A DNA stretch of 64,000 nucleotides from NCBI GenBank assembly GCA_947588605.1, contig CANPYK010000011.1, positions 1-64,000 of the forward strand, given 5' to 3'. This document shows positions 34,890-43,704 of the stretch, piece by piece. Under the pieces are notes generated by a model. It worked only from the letters and a program-made list of their open reading frames with translations. It was not told the DNA's origin and did no database searches. Source of the DNA: an uncultured Oscillospiraceae bacterium. GTDB lineage: Bacteria > Bacillota > Clostridia > Oscillospirales > Oscillospiraceae. The position numbers and the translations under genes were made by a program. Within the stretch, counting starts at the first letter, position 1. Each line of letters begins with the position of its first letter.

Positions 34890-35732
34890 TCACAGCGTCG
34901 CCGTGGCGTGGCGGGTGACGTGACAGCCGATGTTGACGACGCAGGCCGTGCCGGCGATGTGGGCGGCGTAGGCATTGATGTTCACCGCCAGGGCCGTGGT
35001 GCGGCCGCCGAAGCCCTGGGGGCCGATGCCGAGGCGGTTTATCTTCTCCAGGGTCCGGCGCTCCATGGCGGCGTAAAATTCGTCCTCGTTTCGCCGGTCG
35101 ATGGGGCGGGTGAGGGCGAGCTTGGCCATCATGGCGGCCTTCTCCACGGTGCCGCCGATGCCGACGCCCACGATCACCGGCGGGCAGGGGTCCGCGCCGG
35201 CGACGCTGACCGTCTCGGCGATGAAGTCCTCAAACTCCTCGATCTTGGCGGAGGGGAGGAACATCTTCATCCGGCTCTTGTTCTCGCTCCCGAAGCCCTT
35301 GGGGGCCACGGTGAGGGTGAGAGCGTCTCCGGGGACAAGGCGCGTCCAGAGGACCGGCGGGGTGTTGTCCTGCGTGTTCACCCGGCGGAAGGGGTCGGCC
35401 ACCACGGATTTGCGCAGATACCCGTTCACGTACCCCCGACGGACGCCCTCGGCGACGGCGGCCTCAAAGTCGCCGCCCGCGATGTGGACGTCCTGGCCCA
35501 CGTCGGCAAACACCACCGCCATGCCGGTGTCCTGGCAGATGGGCAGGCCGTTCTCGGCGGCGCATTTGAAATTCTCTACCATATCACAAAGGGCGGCGCG
35601 GCCGGCCTCGCTGGGCTCGGCCTCGGCGGCGCGCTCCAGCGCCCGGGCGATATCCGGCGTCAGCACCGTGGCGGCGCGGACACAAAGCTTCTCCACGGTA
35701 TCGGTGATCTGGGAGCAGTCGATCTCTCTCAT
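34890..35732 (-). CDS. fumA: Fumarate hydratase class I, alpha subunit
   Basis: This 280-residue protein matches the N-terminal (alpha) half of class I fumarase or L-tartrate dehydratase. Three likely [4Fe-4S] ligand cysteines are visible in LPICQDTGMAVV, DPCPPVIVG and NIGCHVTRHA. Class I enzymes in anaerobes work as alpha/beta pairs, but the beta gene is not beside it; the next gene downstream is hpf. AAGGAGAA precedes the ATG. Without the partner, fumarate versus tartrate cannot be decided. Confidence 0.85.
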   Translation of the reverse strand: MREIDCSQITDTVEKLCVRAATVLTPDIARALERAAEAEPSEAGRAALCDMVENFKCAAENGLPICQDTGMAVVFADVGQDVHIAGGDFEAAVAEGVRRGYVNGYLRKSVVADPFRRVNTQDNTPPVLWTRLVPGDALTLTVAPKGFGSENKSRMKMFLPSAKIEEFEDFIAETVSVAGADPCPPVIVGVGIGGTVEKAAMMAKLALTRPIDRRNEDEFYAAMERRTLEKINRLGIGPQGFGGRTTALAVNINAYAAHIAGTACVVNIGCHVTRHATATL

Positions 35733-35761
35733 AGCGGTTCTCCTTCGGTGTTGATAAAATA

Positions 35762-35794
35762 AGTATACCATATGAGGGCGCGTTGTGGTATAAT
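35762..35794. promoter_or_regulatory. Divergent extended -10 promoters
   Basis: The 90-bp gap between fumA and the next plus-strand gene has TGGTATACT on the minus strand (-10 at 35,762-35,767) and TGGTATAAT on the plus strand (-10 at 35,789-35,794). Both have the TGn extension, and neither has a clear -35 box. Confidence 0.55.
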
Positions 35795-35821
35795 GAATTT
35801 AAAAGTTTTCAGGGGGCGCGT

Positions 35822-36208
35822 ATGTTTTATCGTTTCAGGGATCAGGACGAGCGCAGGGCCTTCGGAGGCGGGGATTTTTACGAGCTGCAATTTTGCCGCC
35901 GCCCCGCCGGGACGCCTGTGAAGCGGATCGTGGACAAGGTGGAGTTCTGGCGGGACGACTCCCTCTACATTCCCGGGGACGATACGGCGCTTTTTGACCG
36001 GGAGTACGGCGGCATCTTCACCGGCGGGACGTACCAGAACCTCCAAACCGGCCCCTGGGACGAGTACGGGATCAACTACTACGATCCCGGTCTGACGGAG
36101 CGGATCATCGCGGACATTCTGGAGAAAAAGCCCGCGGAGCACGAAACGCTCCTCAAGTGGCTCTACGAGGCGCGGGGCTGCAACGGATTTTACCTTCTGG
36201 GAGTTTGA
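35822..36208 (+). CDS. Hypothetical protein
   Basis: This 128-residue soluble protein starts MFYRFRDQDERRAFGGGDFY, is rich in aromatic and acidic residues, and has no signal or membrane segment. I do not recognise the family. It heads a tightly packed four-gene plus-strand cluster (methyltransferase 12 bp later). The ATG after GGGGGCGCGT is chosen; a start 39 bp upstream would overlap the -10 region. Confidence 0.6.
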   Translation: MFYRFRDQDERRAFGGGDFYELQFCRRPAGTPVKRIVDKVEFWRDDSLYIPGDDTALFDREYGGIFTGGTYQNLQTGPWDEYGINYYDPGLTERIIADILEKKPAEHETLLKWLYEARGCNGFYLLGV

Positions 36209-36220
36209 GAGGCGACAGCG

Positions 36221-36868
36221 ATGCTGGAGGAAATGGCGGCGTTTTTTGAAAAGAGGCTGGACGGGTACGACGAGCACATGAGGACAGAGATCGAGGGCAG
36301 CGGGGAATTTTATCCCTTCACCGCCTCGCTTCTGCCGGAAAATGCCGGCTGCCGGGTGCTGGACCTGGGTTGCGGCACAGGGCTGGAGCTGGAGGCGTAT
36401 TTCAGGCTGAACCCCGGCGCCCTGGTCACGGGCATCGACCTCTCCCCCAGGATGCTGGAGGCCCTCCGGCGCAAATTCCCCGGCCGGGAGGGGCTGGAGC
36501 TCGTCTGTGGCTCCTATTTCGAGGCGCCCCTGGGGGAGGACTACGACGCGGCGGTGTCGGTGGAGTCCCTGCACCACTTTACGGCGGAGGCGAAGCTGGG
36601 CCTCTATCGGCGGCTGCGGGCGGCGCTCAAACCGGAGGGGGTTTTCATCCTCACGGACTACTTCGCCGAGAGCGAGGCGCTGGAAAAACAGTATTTTGAG
36701 GACCTGCGCCGCCTGAGACAGGCGGAGGGCCTGCCGGCTGGGTCCTACCATTACGACACGCCTCTGACGGCGGAGCATGAGCTGGATATTTTGCGCAAGG
36801 CCGGCTTTTCCCGGGCGGAGATCGTGGCCCGCTGGGGCAATACCCGCACGGTCCGGGCCGAGGTTTAG
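36221..36868 (+). CDS. Class I SAM-dependent methyltransferase
   Basis: This 215-residue methyltransferase has motif I VLDLGCGTGLELEAY, then VTGIDLSPRMLEAL and EGVFILTDYFAE, the typical seven-stranded fold. The substrate is not apparent. It lies between an unknown gene and a TtcA-like gene with gaps of only 12 and 8 bp, so a role in RNA modification is possible but not shown. Confidence 0.82.
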   Translation: MLEEMAAFFEKRLDGYDEHMRTEIEGSGEFYPFTASLLPENAGCRVLDLGCGTGLELEAYFRLNPGALVTGIDLSPRMLEALRRKFPGREGLELVCGSYFEAPLGEDYDAAVSVESLHHFTAEAKLGLYRRLRAALKPEGVFILTDYFAESEALEKQYFEDLRRLRQAEGLPAGSYHYDTPLTAEHELDILRKAGFSRAEIVARWGNTRTVRAEV

Positions 36869-36876
36869 GAGGAGCT

Positions 36877-37722
36877 ATGGCGAGAGAGCTGACCCGCCGC
36901 GAGGAGATCGAGCGGAGCATCATCAAAAAATACCGCAAGGAGCTGTGGAATCCCTTCACCTACGCCGTCAACCACTACGAGCTCCTGAAGCCGGGGGACC
37001 GGGTGGCGGCGTGCATCTCCGGGGGAAAGGACTCCATGCTCCTGGCAAAGCTCCTGCAGGAACTCTGCCGGCACTCGGCCTACCCCTTTGAGGTGAAGTA
37101 CCTCGTCATGGACCCTGGCTACAACCAGGAGAACCGGCGGAAAATCGAGGAGAATTTGGCGCTGCTGGGCCTCCCGGCGGTGATCTTCGAAAGCGACATC
37201 TTTGAGGCGGCGGACAGCACGGAGAAAAACCCCTGCTATCTCTGCGCCCGGATGCGCCGGGGGGCGCTGTACGCCAAGGCGCGGGAGTTGGGGTGCAACA
37301 AGATCGCCCTGGGGCACCACTTCAACGACGTCATCGAGACGACGCTGATGGCGCTTTTGTTCGGGGCGCAGCTCCAGGGGATGATGCCCAAGCTCCACAG
37401 CACCAATTTTCCCGGCATGGAGCTCATCAGGCCCCTCTACTGCGTCCACGAGGAGGACATCGTCGCCTGGGCGCGGTATAACGGGCTCACCTTCATCCGC
37501 TGTGCCTGCCGGCTCACCGCCGGCATCGAATCCGGGGAGCTCACCGGCAAGCGCCGGGAGACGAAGGAGCTCATCGCGCAGATCAAGAAAACAAGCCCCA
37601 ACGTGGAAAAATCCATCTTCAACGCCATCCATGAGCTGTCGCTGGACACCTTCCCCGCCTACAAGACCGGGGGCGTGGAGCACAGCTTCCTGGAGCGGTA
37701 CGATACCATAGAAAAGGAGTGA
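36877..37722 (+). CDS. ttcA: TtcA-family tRNA 2-thiolation protein
   Basis: This 281-residue N-type PP-loop ATPase has the loop [10 protein letters not shown] (about 48-57) and a CYLCARMRR pair, followed later by RCACRLT, matching the cysteines that hold the 4Fe-4S cluster in TtcA. TtcA thiolates cytidine 32 in some tRNAs. Family relatives in Firmicutes are not all characterised, so the exact target base is uncertain. The last four bases overlap a possible GTG start of nfo. Confidence 0.8.
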   Translation: MARELTRREEIERSIIKKYRKELWNPFTYAVNHYELLKPGDRVAACISGGKDSMLLAKLLQELCRHSAYPFEVKYLVMDPGYNQENRRKIEENLALLGLPAVIFESDIFEAADSTEKNPCYLCARMRRGALYAKARELGCNKIALGHHFNDVIETTLMALLFGAQLQGMMPKLHSTNFPGMELIRPLYCVHEEDIVAWARYNGLTFIRCACRLTAGIESGELTGKRRETKELIAQIKKTSPNVEKSIFNAIHELSLDTFPAYKTGGVEHSFLERYDTIEKE

Positions 37723-37727
37723 CGCAT

Positions 37728-38561
37728 ATGCTGAACATCGGCTGTCATCTGTCCGTCTCCAAGGGGTACGTCGCCCTGGCGGGGGACGCCCTCTATACCG
37801 GGTCCTCCTGCTTCCAGTTCTTCACCCGCAACCCCCGGGGCGGCGGGGCCAAGCCCATCGACGAGGGGGACATCGCGGAGTTTCACCAAATCGCGGCGGA
37901 GCACGGCCTCAACTCGTACCTCGCCCACGCGCCCTATACCATCAACCCCTGCGCGGCCAAGCCGGAGACGCTGGAGTTCGCCCGCCAGACCATGGCCGAC
38001 GACTTAGAGCGCATGGAGTGGCTGCCGGGGAACTACTATAACTTCCACCCCGGCTCCCACGTGGGCCAGGGCGTGGAGCGGGGCATCGAGCTCATCGCCG
38101 AGACGCTGAATTTGACCCTGAAGCCCCACCACCGCACCACGGTCCTGCTGGAGACCATGGCGGGCAAGGGCTCCGAGGTCGGCGGGCGGTTTGAGGAGCT
38201 TCGGGAGATCATGGACCGGACGGAGCTTTCGGACAAGCTGGGCGTGTGCCTGGACACCTGCCACGTCCACGACGCCGGCTACGACGTGGTGAACGATCTC
38301 GACGGGGTGCTCACGGAGTTCGACCGGGTCATCGGCCTTTCAAGGCTCAAATGCGTCCACCTCAACGACAGCAAGAACCCCTTCGCCAGCCACAAGGACC
38401 GCCACGAGGTCATCGGCGGCGGCTCCCTGGGCCTGGAGGCCATCGCCCGCATCATCAACCACCCGGCCTTGCGCCGCCTCCCCTTCTATCTGGAGACCCC
38501 CAACGAGCTGGAGGGGTATAAGCGGGAGATCGAGATGCTGAGGGGGTTGTATCGGGAGTAA
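37728..38561 (+). CDS. nfo: Endonuclease IV
   Basis: This 277-residue TIM-barrel apurinic/apyrimidinic endonuclease of base excision repair carries the zinc-ligand segments [41 protein letters not shown] and [10 protein letters not shown]. Length is normal. The ATG is eight bases after AAAGGAG; a GTG three codons earlier lies in the SD. Last gene of the cluster, followed by repeats. Confidence 0.95.
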   Translation: MLNIGCHLSVSKGYVALAGDALYTGSSCFQFFTRNPRGGGAKPIDEGDIAEFHQIAAEHGLNSYLAHAPYTINPCAAKPETLEFARQTMADDLERMEWLPGNYYNFHPGSHVGQGVERGIELIAETLNLTLKPHHRTTVLLETMAGKGSEVGGRFEELREIMDRTELSDKLGVCLDTCHVHDAGYDVVNDLDGVLTEFDRVIGLSRLKCVHLNDSKNPFASHKDRHEVIGGGSLGLEAIARIINHPALRRLPFYLETPNELEGYKREIEMLRGLYRE

Positions 38562-38760
38562 GAGGGAACCACGACCCAGCCTTCCCCACAAAGTGGGGAA
38601 GGTGGCGCCCGCAGGCGCCGGATGAGGTGGGCGCGTTCATCGGGGCCGCTCTATTATCCGACCCTCGCTTCCCCCCTGCCCCCCTCCTACGAGGAGGGGG
38701 CAAAAAAGGTTGCGGCTTCGCCGCGGTTTTGGATTTACCCCCGCGGCGGACAATCGTAAA
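38562..38760. repeat. GC-rich intergenic repeats between nfo and pta
   Basis: It contains CCTTCCCCACAAAGTGGGGA with AGG, GGCGCCCGCAGGCGCC, and CCCCTGCCCCCCTCCTACGA with its GGAGGGGG partner, then GGTTGCGGCTTCGCCGC. The same modules are found at 1,069, 33,480, 39,960, 57,020 and 62,720. No gene is seen. Confidence 0.6.
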
Positions 38761-38766
38761 ATTCCC

Positions 38767-38795
38767 TTGCATATGGGGCTTTGGAGTGGTAAAAT
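38767..38795 (+). promoter_or_regulatory. Promoter of pta
   Basis: TTGCAT, a 17-bp spacer and TAAAAT, the same boxes and spacing as the polA promoter. Confidence 0.7.
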
Positions 38796-38830
38796 ATTCT
38801 CATCCAATAAAAATACGGAGGTAGATACCC

Positions 38831-39850
38831 ATGGAAATGATAGACAATCTCAAGAAAAAGCTCCTGGGCGCCGGGCGGCGCATCGTGTTCACCGAGGGCA
38901 CCGACGCCCGCATCCTCTCGGCTACCGACAGGCTCGTGAAGGAGGGCCTTTTGAAGGTCGTCCTGGTGGGCGATCCCGACGAGGTGAAGGCCGCGGCGGC
39001 CAAGGGCGGCTTTGACATCGGCGAAAGCCAGATCGTGGATCCCGCCAATTACCCCGACATGGACAAGATGGTGGAGACGATGGTCGCCCTCAGAAAGGGT
39101 AAGATGACCGAGGACGAGTGCCGCGCGGCCCTCAAGAAGGGCAACTACTTCGGCACCATGCTGGTGAAGATGGGCGTGGCCGACTGCCTCCTGGGCGGCG
39201 CCACCTACTCCACCGCCGACACCGTGCGCCCCGCCCTTCAGCTCATCAAGACAAAGCCCGGCGCGCACCTTGTTTCTTCCGCCTTCATCCTCACCCGCGA
39301 CCTCGGGGAGGAGAATCTGAGGGCCATCTGCATGGGCGACTGCGCCATCAACCTCTCCTACGAGGACACCCTGGACAAGGAGGGCAACGTGGCCGTCTCC
39401 GGCGCCCAGAAGCTGGCCGAGGTGGCCGTGGAGACCGCCAAGACCGCCAAGCTCTTCGGCATCGACCCCAAGGTGGCGCTCCTGAGCTTCTCCACCAAGG
39501 GCTCCGGCAAGGGCGGCACCGTGGCGCTCTCCGCCGAGGCCACGAAGCTGGCGAAGGAGATGGCCCCGGACCTGGCCATCGACGGCGAGATGCAGTTCGA
39601 CGCCGCCGTCAGCCCCACCGTGGGACAGCTGAAGTTCCCCGGCTCCTCCGTGGCCGGCTACGCCAACACCTTCATCTTCCCCCTCATCGAGGCCGGCAAC
39701 ATCGGCTACAAGATCGCCCAGCGCCTGGGCGGCTACGACGCCTACGGCCCCATCCTCCAGGGCCTCAACGCCCCCATCAACGACCTCAGCCGCGGCTGCA
39801 ACGCCGACGAGGTCTACACCATGGCCATCATCACCGCCGCGCTGGATTGA
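38831..39850 (+). CDS. pta: Phosphate acetyltransferase
   Basis: This 339-residue enzyme interconverts acetyl-CoA and acetyl phosphate and, with acetate kinase, makes ATP in fermentation. It is the short form without the N-terminal regulatory domain. It shows DCLLGGATYSTADTVRPALQ near the middle and SPTVGQLKFPGSSVAGYANT with FIFPLIEAGNIGYKIAQRLG near the end, all typical. AGGTAG precedes the ATG. No ackA is adjacent. The codon use is strongly C/G-biased, in line with high expression. Confidence 0.96.
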   Translation: MEMIDNLKKKLLGAGRRIVFTEGTDARILSATDRLVKEGLLKVVLVGDPDEVKAAAAKGGFDIGESQIVDPANYPDMDKMVETMVALRKGKMTEDECRAALKKGNYFGTMLVKMGVADCLLGGATYSTADTVRPALQLIKTKPGAHLVSSAFILTRDLGEENLRAICMGDCAINLSYEDTLDKEGNVAVSGAQKLAEVAVETAKTAKLFGIDPKVALLSFSTKGSGKGGTVALSAEATKLAKEMAPDLAIDGEMQFDAAVSPTVGQLKFPGSSVAGYANTFIFPLIEAGNIGYKIAQRLGGYDAYGPILQGLNAPINDLSRGCNADEVYTMAIITAALD

Positions 39851-39865
39851 GCAGGATTATGTGAC

Positions 39866-39896
39866 AAAAAATCCCCACGTTTGTGGGGATTTTTTT
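39866..39896 (+). terminator. Terminator of pta
   Basis: ATCCCCAC/GTGGGGAT stem with a GTTT loop, preceded by five A and followed by seven T, 15 bp after the stop. Confidence 0.93.
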
Positions 39897-39898
39897 GC

Positions 39899-40257
39899 GT
39901 GTGTGGGAACCCCTCAGTCACGACCTTCGGCCGTGCCAGCTCCCCCGTGGGGGAGGTGGCGCGAAGCGCCGGAAGGGTGGCACCTCCTACGAGGAGCGGG
40001 CGAAAAAGGTTGCGCCTGCCGCAGTTTCGATTATCCGCGCGGCGGGGACGGGGGCTCGAATCCCCCCTACCCCCCTTTCCCGGAAAGGGGGGCAAAAAGG
40101 AGCGGCTTCGCCGCAGCTCGATTTTATTGCGCCGCAGCGGCGGGGTATTCGAGCCCGTGGAGCGTAACTGATGCTTCCGGTAAACGAATCACATCACCAC
40201 CCCGGCGCTTCGCGCCACCCCTCCGCAGGAGGGGCTATGGCGCAACCGCGTGCCGTT
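39899..40257. repeat. GC-rich intergenic repeats between pta and the SPFH gene
   Basis: This spacer of about 360 bp holds CTCCTACGAGGAG, GGTTGCGCCTGCCGC, CCCCTTTCCCGGAAAGGGG and a second copy of the GTGGAGCGTAACTGATGCTT block (40,158-40,177), followed by CCCCTCCGCAGGAGGGG. The two converging genes on either side end just outside it. No gene is seen. Confidence 0.6.
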
Positions 40258-41448
40258 TTATTCGCTGACCCGGGTGCCGCAGCTGGGGCAGAAGTTCATG
40301 GCGGCGAGCTCCGGGGAGAAGACGAAGCCGCAGGAGGGGCAGGTTTTGGGCTGGGGGCGTTTTTTGCCGCACTGGGGGCAGAAGGCCATGGTGTTGACCA
40401 TGCCGCAGGAGCACGTCCAGGTCTCCGGAGGCGTCTCCGGCTTGGACGGGGCGGGGGCCGGGGGGACCGGGCGCATCAGCTCCGCCACGTCGATGGGGGC
40501 GGCGGCGCGCGCCATACCCATGCCCATGAAGCCGTTCACCGCGCCGGAGGGGTTCTCCGCCGCCGATTCCATGGCGTTGGCGGAGGCCGCGCCCACTCGG
40601 GCGCCCAGCATGGCGCGGCTTTCGGAGTACACCCGGGATTCCTGGAGGTCCCGGACCTTGTCGAAGCTCTCGTCGTCCGGGAGGATGCTCCCGAAGGTGA
40701 CGGTCATGAGCTCCACGCCCCGCTCGCCATGCCATTTGGGGCCAAGCTTCTCCTTCAGGAGCTCCAGGATCGCCGCGCTTTCCATGGGCAGGCGGTCGTA
40801 GCGCAGGCCGCGCTGGGAAAGCTCACCCAGGATGGGCAGCAGCTCATTCTGGAGCTCGGCCTTGAGCTGGGCGTTGAGCTCCGCCTTGCCGTATTTGTCC
40901 GCCACGTTGCCGCAGACGTTCTCGTAAAACGCCATGGGGTCCGTCACGCGGAAGCTGTAGACCCCATAGCCCTGGAGGGTGATGGAGAGGTTGAACTCGC
41001 TGTCCCGGTAGGGCACGCGGCCGAAGCCGAAACGGTTGTCCAGGATCTCCTTGGTGTTGACGAAGTACACCCGCTGGTCGTTGCCGGGGATGCCGCCGAA
41101 TTTGAGCCGCTCCCGGATACGCTCCGCCGCCGCGTCCAGGGACGCGCCCAGGTCGCCCCGGAACATAGTGGGCTCCGTGGCGCTCCTGTACTCGTATCCG
41201 CCGGGCTCGGCGGTGAAATCGGTCACCCGGCCGTTCTCCACCACGATGAGGGCCTGGCCGGCGTTGACGGCGACACGGCTGCCCTCGGTGATCACATTCT
41301 CGTCGGCGCGATTGCCGCCGGGGGAGCGGCGCTTGCGGCCGCGGCTCACCAGCACGTCGCCGGGGAGGGCGTCGCAGTAGATGTAATCCTCCCACATATC
41401 GCCCAGGACGCCCAGCACACTGCCGGTAAACGCTTTGATCAGTCCCAT
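40258..41448 (-). CDS. SPFH-domain protein with C-terminal zinc ribbons
   Basis: This 396-residue protein resembles the YdjI/virion-core type of SPFH (band 7) proteins. The N-terminal part has no classic membrane helix beyond a short hydrophobic start (MGLIKAFTGSVLGVLGDMW); the SPFH fold covers about 50-290. The tail holds an unusual set of cysteine pairs (CSCG, CPQC, CPSC, CPSC), forming one or two zinc ribbons. In Bacillus, YdjI localises a phage-shock-like system to the membrane. Here it ends a minus-strand cluster of three other zinc-ribbon or unknown genes. Confidence 0.82.
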   Translation of the reverse strand: MGLIKAFTGSVLGVLGDMWEDYIYCDALPGDVLVSRGRKRRSPGGNRADENVITEGSRVAVNAGQALIVVENGRVTDFTAEPGGYEYRSATEPTMFRGDLGASLDAAAERIRERLKFGGIPGNDQRVYFVNTKEILDNRFGFGRVPYRDSEFNLSITLQGYGVYSFRVTDPMAFYENVCGNVADKYGKAELNAQLKAELQNELLPILGELSQRGLRYDRLPMESAAILELLKEKLGPKWHGERGVELMTVTFGSILPDDESFDKVRDLQESRVYSESRAMLGARVGAASANAMESAAENPSGAVNGFMGMGMARAAAPIDVAELMRPVPPAPAPSKPETPPETWTCSCGMVNTMAFCPQCGKKRPQPKTCPSCGFVFSPELAAMNFCPSCGTRVSE

Positions 41449-41466
41449 AACTCCACCTCCGAAGCA

Positions 41467-41772
41467 CTATTTGCGTGAGGGCAAACGATTAAGTCCCAGG
41501 GTCCGGACGTTCACCCGCGCCGATGTTCCGTTAAAGGTCGTAAAAACGATCTCCTCGCCGTCTACGCGCAGGAGCACGCAGACGTCCTCCCGGCCCAGCG
41601 CCTGACGGAGGCTCCACACCTCCCGGCCGTCCCCGTCGAGGATGAAGAGGTTGTCCGTCGGGAGCTTTGCCGCGTCGCGCTCGTTTTCGTCGAAGAGCCA
41701 GACGACGGTGCGCCCGCCCACGGGGTAAAGCCTCCGGCCGTCCTGGCCGTACAGTTCCGCGCCCGTCACCAT
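41467..41772 (-). CDS. Hypothetical protein
   Basis: This 101-residue protein begins MVTGAELYGQDGRRLYPVGG and shows VVWLFDENERDAAKLPTDNL, with no signal, membrane or cysteine motif. The start overlaps the end of the upstream gene by seven bases, which fits translational coupling; an earlier in-frame ATG exists 60 bp upstream. The role is unknown. It lies between two cysteine-rich proteins of the SPFH cluster. Confidence 0.6.
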   Translation of the reverse strand: MVTGAELYGQDGRRLYPVGGRTVVWLFDENERDAAKLPTDNLFILDGDGREVWSLRQALGREDVCVLLRVDGEEIVFTTFNGTSARVNVRTLGLNRLPSRK

Positions 41773-42761
41773 TTCCTGTGGAACCACCGGCAATAGTCGC
41801 CGGCGGTAGTGCTTTTGTTGAAATAGGCGCACTTTTGTGCTCCGGCGGAATAGTATGTGCAGTCGATACAGGTCGAGCTGTTTCCACCGCCCCCGCCTCC
41901 GCCTCCGCTATACTGCGGCGGGCGATACGAAGCCCCCCAGCGCCTCCAATATTCGCGGTCGGCCTCTCCCTTGCGCCGGATGGCCTCCATTTCGCGCTCA
42001 TGCTGCTCGTTCCTTATCCTCCGACGTTCTTCCTCCTGCTTCTCCCGCTTCTCGTTCCATACCTTCGCCGATTCCGGTTCCACCTTGTTCATGGTCACCG
42101 CCATCATGTACTCCGAAAGCGACATCGCGTTGATCTCCGCCCCGTGCTCAAGCTGTTCCAGCGTCATCGTATAGAGATCGGGGATATTCGGAAGCAGCAT
42201 GGCAAAGGTCACCCGGAGAATAAGGTCGCCCGCCTCCTCGGCGTCGTGCTGGAGCTGCTTTATCTGCGTCTCGATCACCGGCGGATAGAGGTTCCACACC
42301 TCCACCGCGCGGCGGCGCATGAGGCGTCTGAGCTCCTCTTGATTTGTCGGAAGATCAAGCGACACCGCCCCCTCGGGGTACTCCGTGCCGCAGTAGGAGC
42401 AGGCGATCTCCCCCGGCTCGTAGGGCGCGCCGCAGAAGGCGCATTTGTCGAATTTTTTGGCGTTTCGCAGCTCGGGGACCATGAGCGCCTTTTCCATCTG
42501 GCGCACCTCGTCGATGCCCTTGTAGACCTTCTCCTGGGCGGCGGCGCAGGCCGCGCAGCGCTCGTCGTCGATCCAGCAGGTCGCGTAACAAAGCTTCCCG
42601 GGCTTCGGGCGCTCCGCAAGCTTTTTTGAGCGCTCCTCCAGCTGTTTTTTGAGCTTCTCGCCGCCCCGGTCCAGCGTCTCCAGGTAGGTCCGGAACGTCC
42701 AGTTGTCCACGCCGGGGACGGCCTGGTACGGCAGCATGGTGATCCCGCTGTAATCCTGCAT
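41766..42761 (-). CDS. Cysteine-rich protein with zinc ribbons and coiled coil
   Basis: The 331-residue protein has an N-terminal Cys group (CYATCWIDDERCAACAAAQ), a zinc ribbon CAFCGAPYEPGEIACSYCG (about 107-125), and a charged coiled-coil stretch (about 235-275, with EKQEEERRRIRNEQHERE). A Gly-rich linker then leads to a C-terminal CIDCTYYSAGAQKCAYF cluster. There is no membrane helix. I do not know the family. It sits 12 bp after the upstream zinc-ribbon gene, so the two are surely co-transcribed. Confidence 0.65.
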   Translation of the reverse strand: MQDYSGITMLPYQAVPGVDNWTFRTYLETLDRGGEKLKKQLEERSKKLAERPKPGKLCYATCWIDDERCAACAAAQEKVYKGIDEVRQMEKALMVPELRNAKKFDKCAFCGAPYEPGEIACSYCGTEYPEGAVSLDLPTNQEELRRLMRRRAVEVWNLYPPVIETQIKQLQHDAEEAGDLILRVTFAMLLPNIPDLYTMTLEQLEHGAEINAMSLSEYMMAVTMNKVEPESAKVWNEKREKQEEERRRIRNEQHEREMEAIRRKGEADREYWRRWGASYRPPQYSGGGGGGGGNSSTCIDCTYYSAGAQKCAYFNKSTTAGDYCRWFHRKW

Positions 42762-42773
42762 CGATACCCCTCC

Positions 42774-43523
42774 TTACTGCTGTGGCCCGCCGCCGAAGAT
42801 ATCCTTCAGCTTTTTGATACCCTTGTTGATGCCGTTGGCGAAGTACTCGATCCTGTCGGACGGGGTCGTGTCCGAAGAGATAAGCACGTCCAGCAGGCCC
42901 CGGCTCATGAGGTCCCGCTTGTAGAGCTTCGCCACGGCGTCCCGTGCCGTAGCGGCGTCCGCGCCGGTCGCGCGGCGGTAGTATTGGACCGCCTCCAGCC
43001 GCTCGTACTGGGAGAAATTGGCGAGGATGTCCTCCTCCAGGGGGGTGTAGGTCTTCGGCGCCTCCGGCGCGGGGGCGAGCCTCACGCCGCATCCGGGGCA
43101 GTAGGTCTGCGTGGGCGGCACGTCCGTCACGTCCCGGCCGCAGGTGGGGCACAGCCGCCGCACCGCCAGGGCGCGCTTGGCGGCGATGAGCCGGGAAACG
43201 CTCTCGTCGTCCGGGCAGAGGGCGGTGAAGCAGATGCTCTTCAGCGTCGGCGCGCCCTCCGGCAGAACGCCCGCCATGGCCTTGACCAGGAGGTCCGTGG
43301 CGCCGGCGCTGTCCTGGGCCAGGGAAAAGTAGGGGATGCCGGCCTCGGCGCAGACGTCGAACAGCTCCGGCAGGATCGCCGTCATGGCCTCCCGGAAGGC
43401 GTCCGCCCGCTCCTCGTCCTCCGCCTCCACACGGCACCGCGCCGCGCCGGAAAGGACGAGCTCGACCCCGTCCGCGCCGTGCCAGCCGATGTTGGAAAAC
43501 GCGAGATCCCTGGTATATTCCAT
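42774..43523 (-). CDS. Zinc-ribbon protein of unknown function
   Basis: This 249-residue protein begins MEYTRDLAFSNIGWHGADGV. Its first half looks like a globular alpha/beta domain (LPELFDVCAEAGIPYFSLAQ). A central zinc ribbon, CPTCGRDVTDVPPTQTYCPG with one more C, is followed by a helical tail ending LKKLKDIFGGGPQQ. GGGAGGA lies before the ATG; a start 105 bp upstream is open but lies in the promoter. It is the first gene of the four-gene SPFH unit. Confidence 0.65.
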   Translation of the reverse strand: MEYTRDLAFSNIGWHGADGVELVLSGAARCRVEAEDEERADAFREAMTAILPELFDVCAEAGIPYFSLAQDSAGATDLLVKAMAGVLPEGAPTLKSICFTALCPDDESVSRLIAAKRALAVRRLCPTCGRDVTDVPPTQTYCPGCGVRLAPAPEAPKTYTPLEEDILANFSQYERLEAVQYYRRATGADAATARDAVAKLYKRDLMSRGLLDVLISSDTTPSDRIEYFANGINKGIKKLKDIFGGGPQQ

Positions 43524-43577
43524 GGCAATATTCCTCCCTTTCAGGGACATTTCCCGAACCCGCCGCATTTTTCCGCT

Positions 43578-43616
43578 GTATAAGAGTATCTTATACCATC
43601 GCCCCCCGGAAATCAA
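43578..43616 (-). promoter_or_regulatory. Promoter and palindromic operator of the SPFH unit
   Basis: On the minus strand TTGATT (43,611-43,616), a 17-bp spacer and TAAGAT (43,588-43,593) form the promoter. The -10 box lies inside a perfect inverted repeat GTATAAG-N5-CTTATAC (43,578-43,596), a likely repressor site. Confidence 0.65.
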
Positions 43617-43639
43617 CACCTTTTGCATAAATGCCCCGG

Positions 43640-43690
43640 CAAAAAACGGCCCCCTCCCGCGAGGAGGGGGCTCTGAAAGGTTTGCGGCGG
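43640..43690. repeat. Short GC-rich intergenic repeat
   Basis: CCCCCTCCCGCGAGGAGGGGG followed by GGTTTGCGGCGG, the same module as in other spacers, between the SPFH unit and the upstream zinc-ribbon membrane protein. Confidence 0.5.
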
Positions 43691-43704
43691 GGGCAGGCGG
43701 AAAA

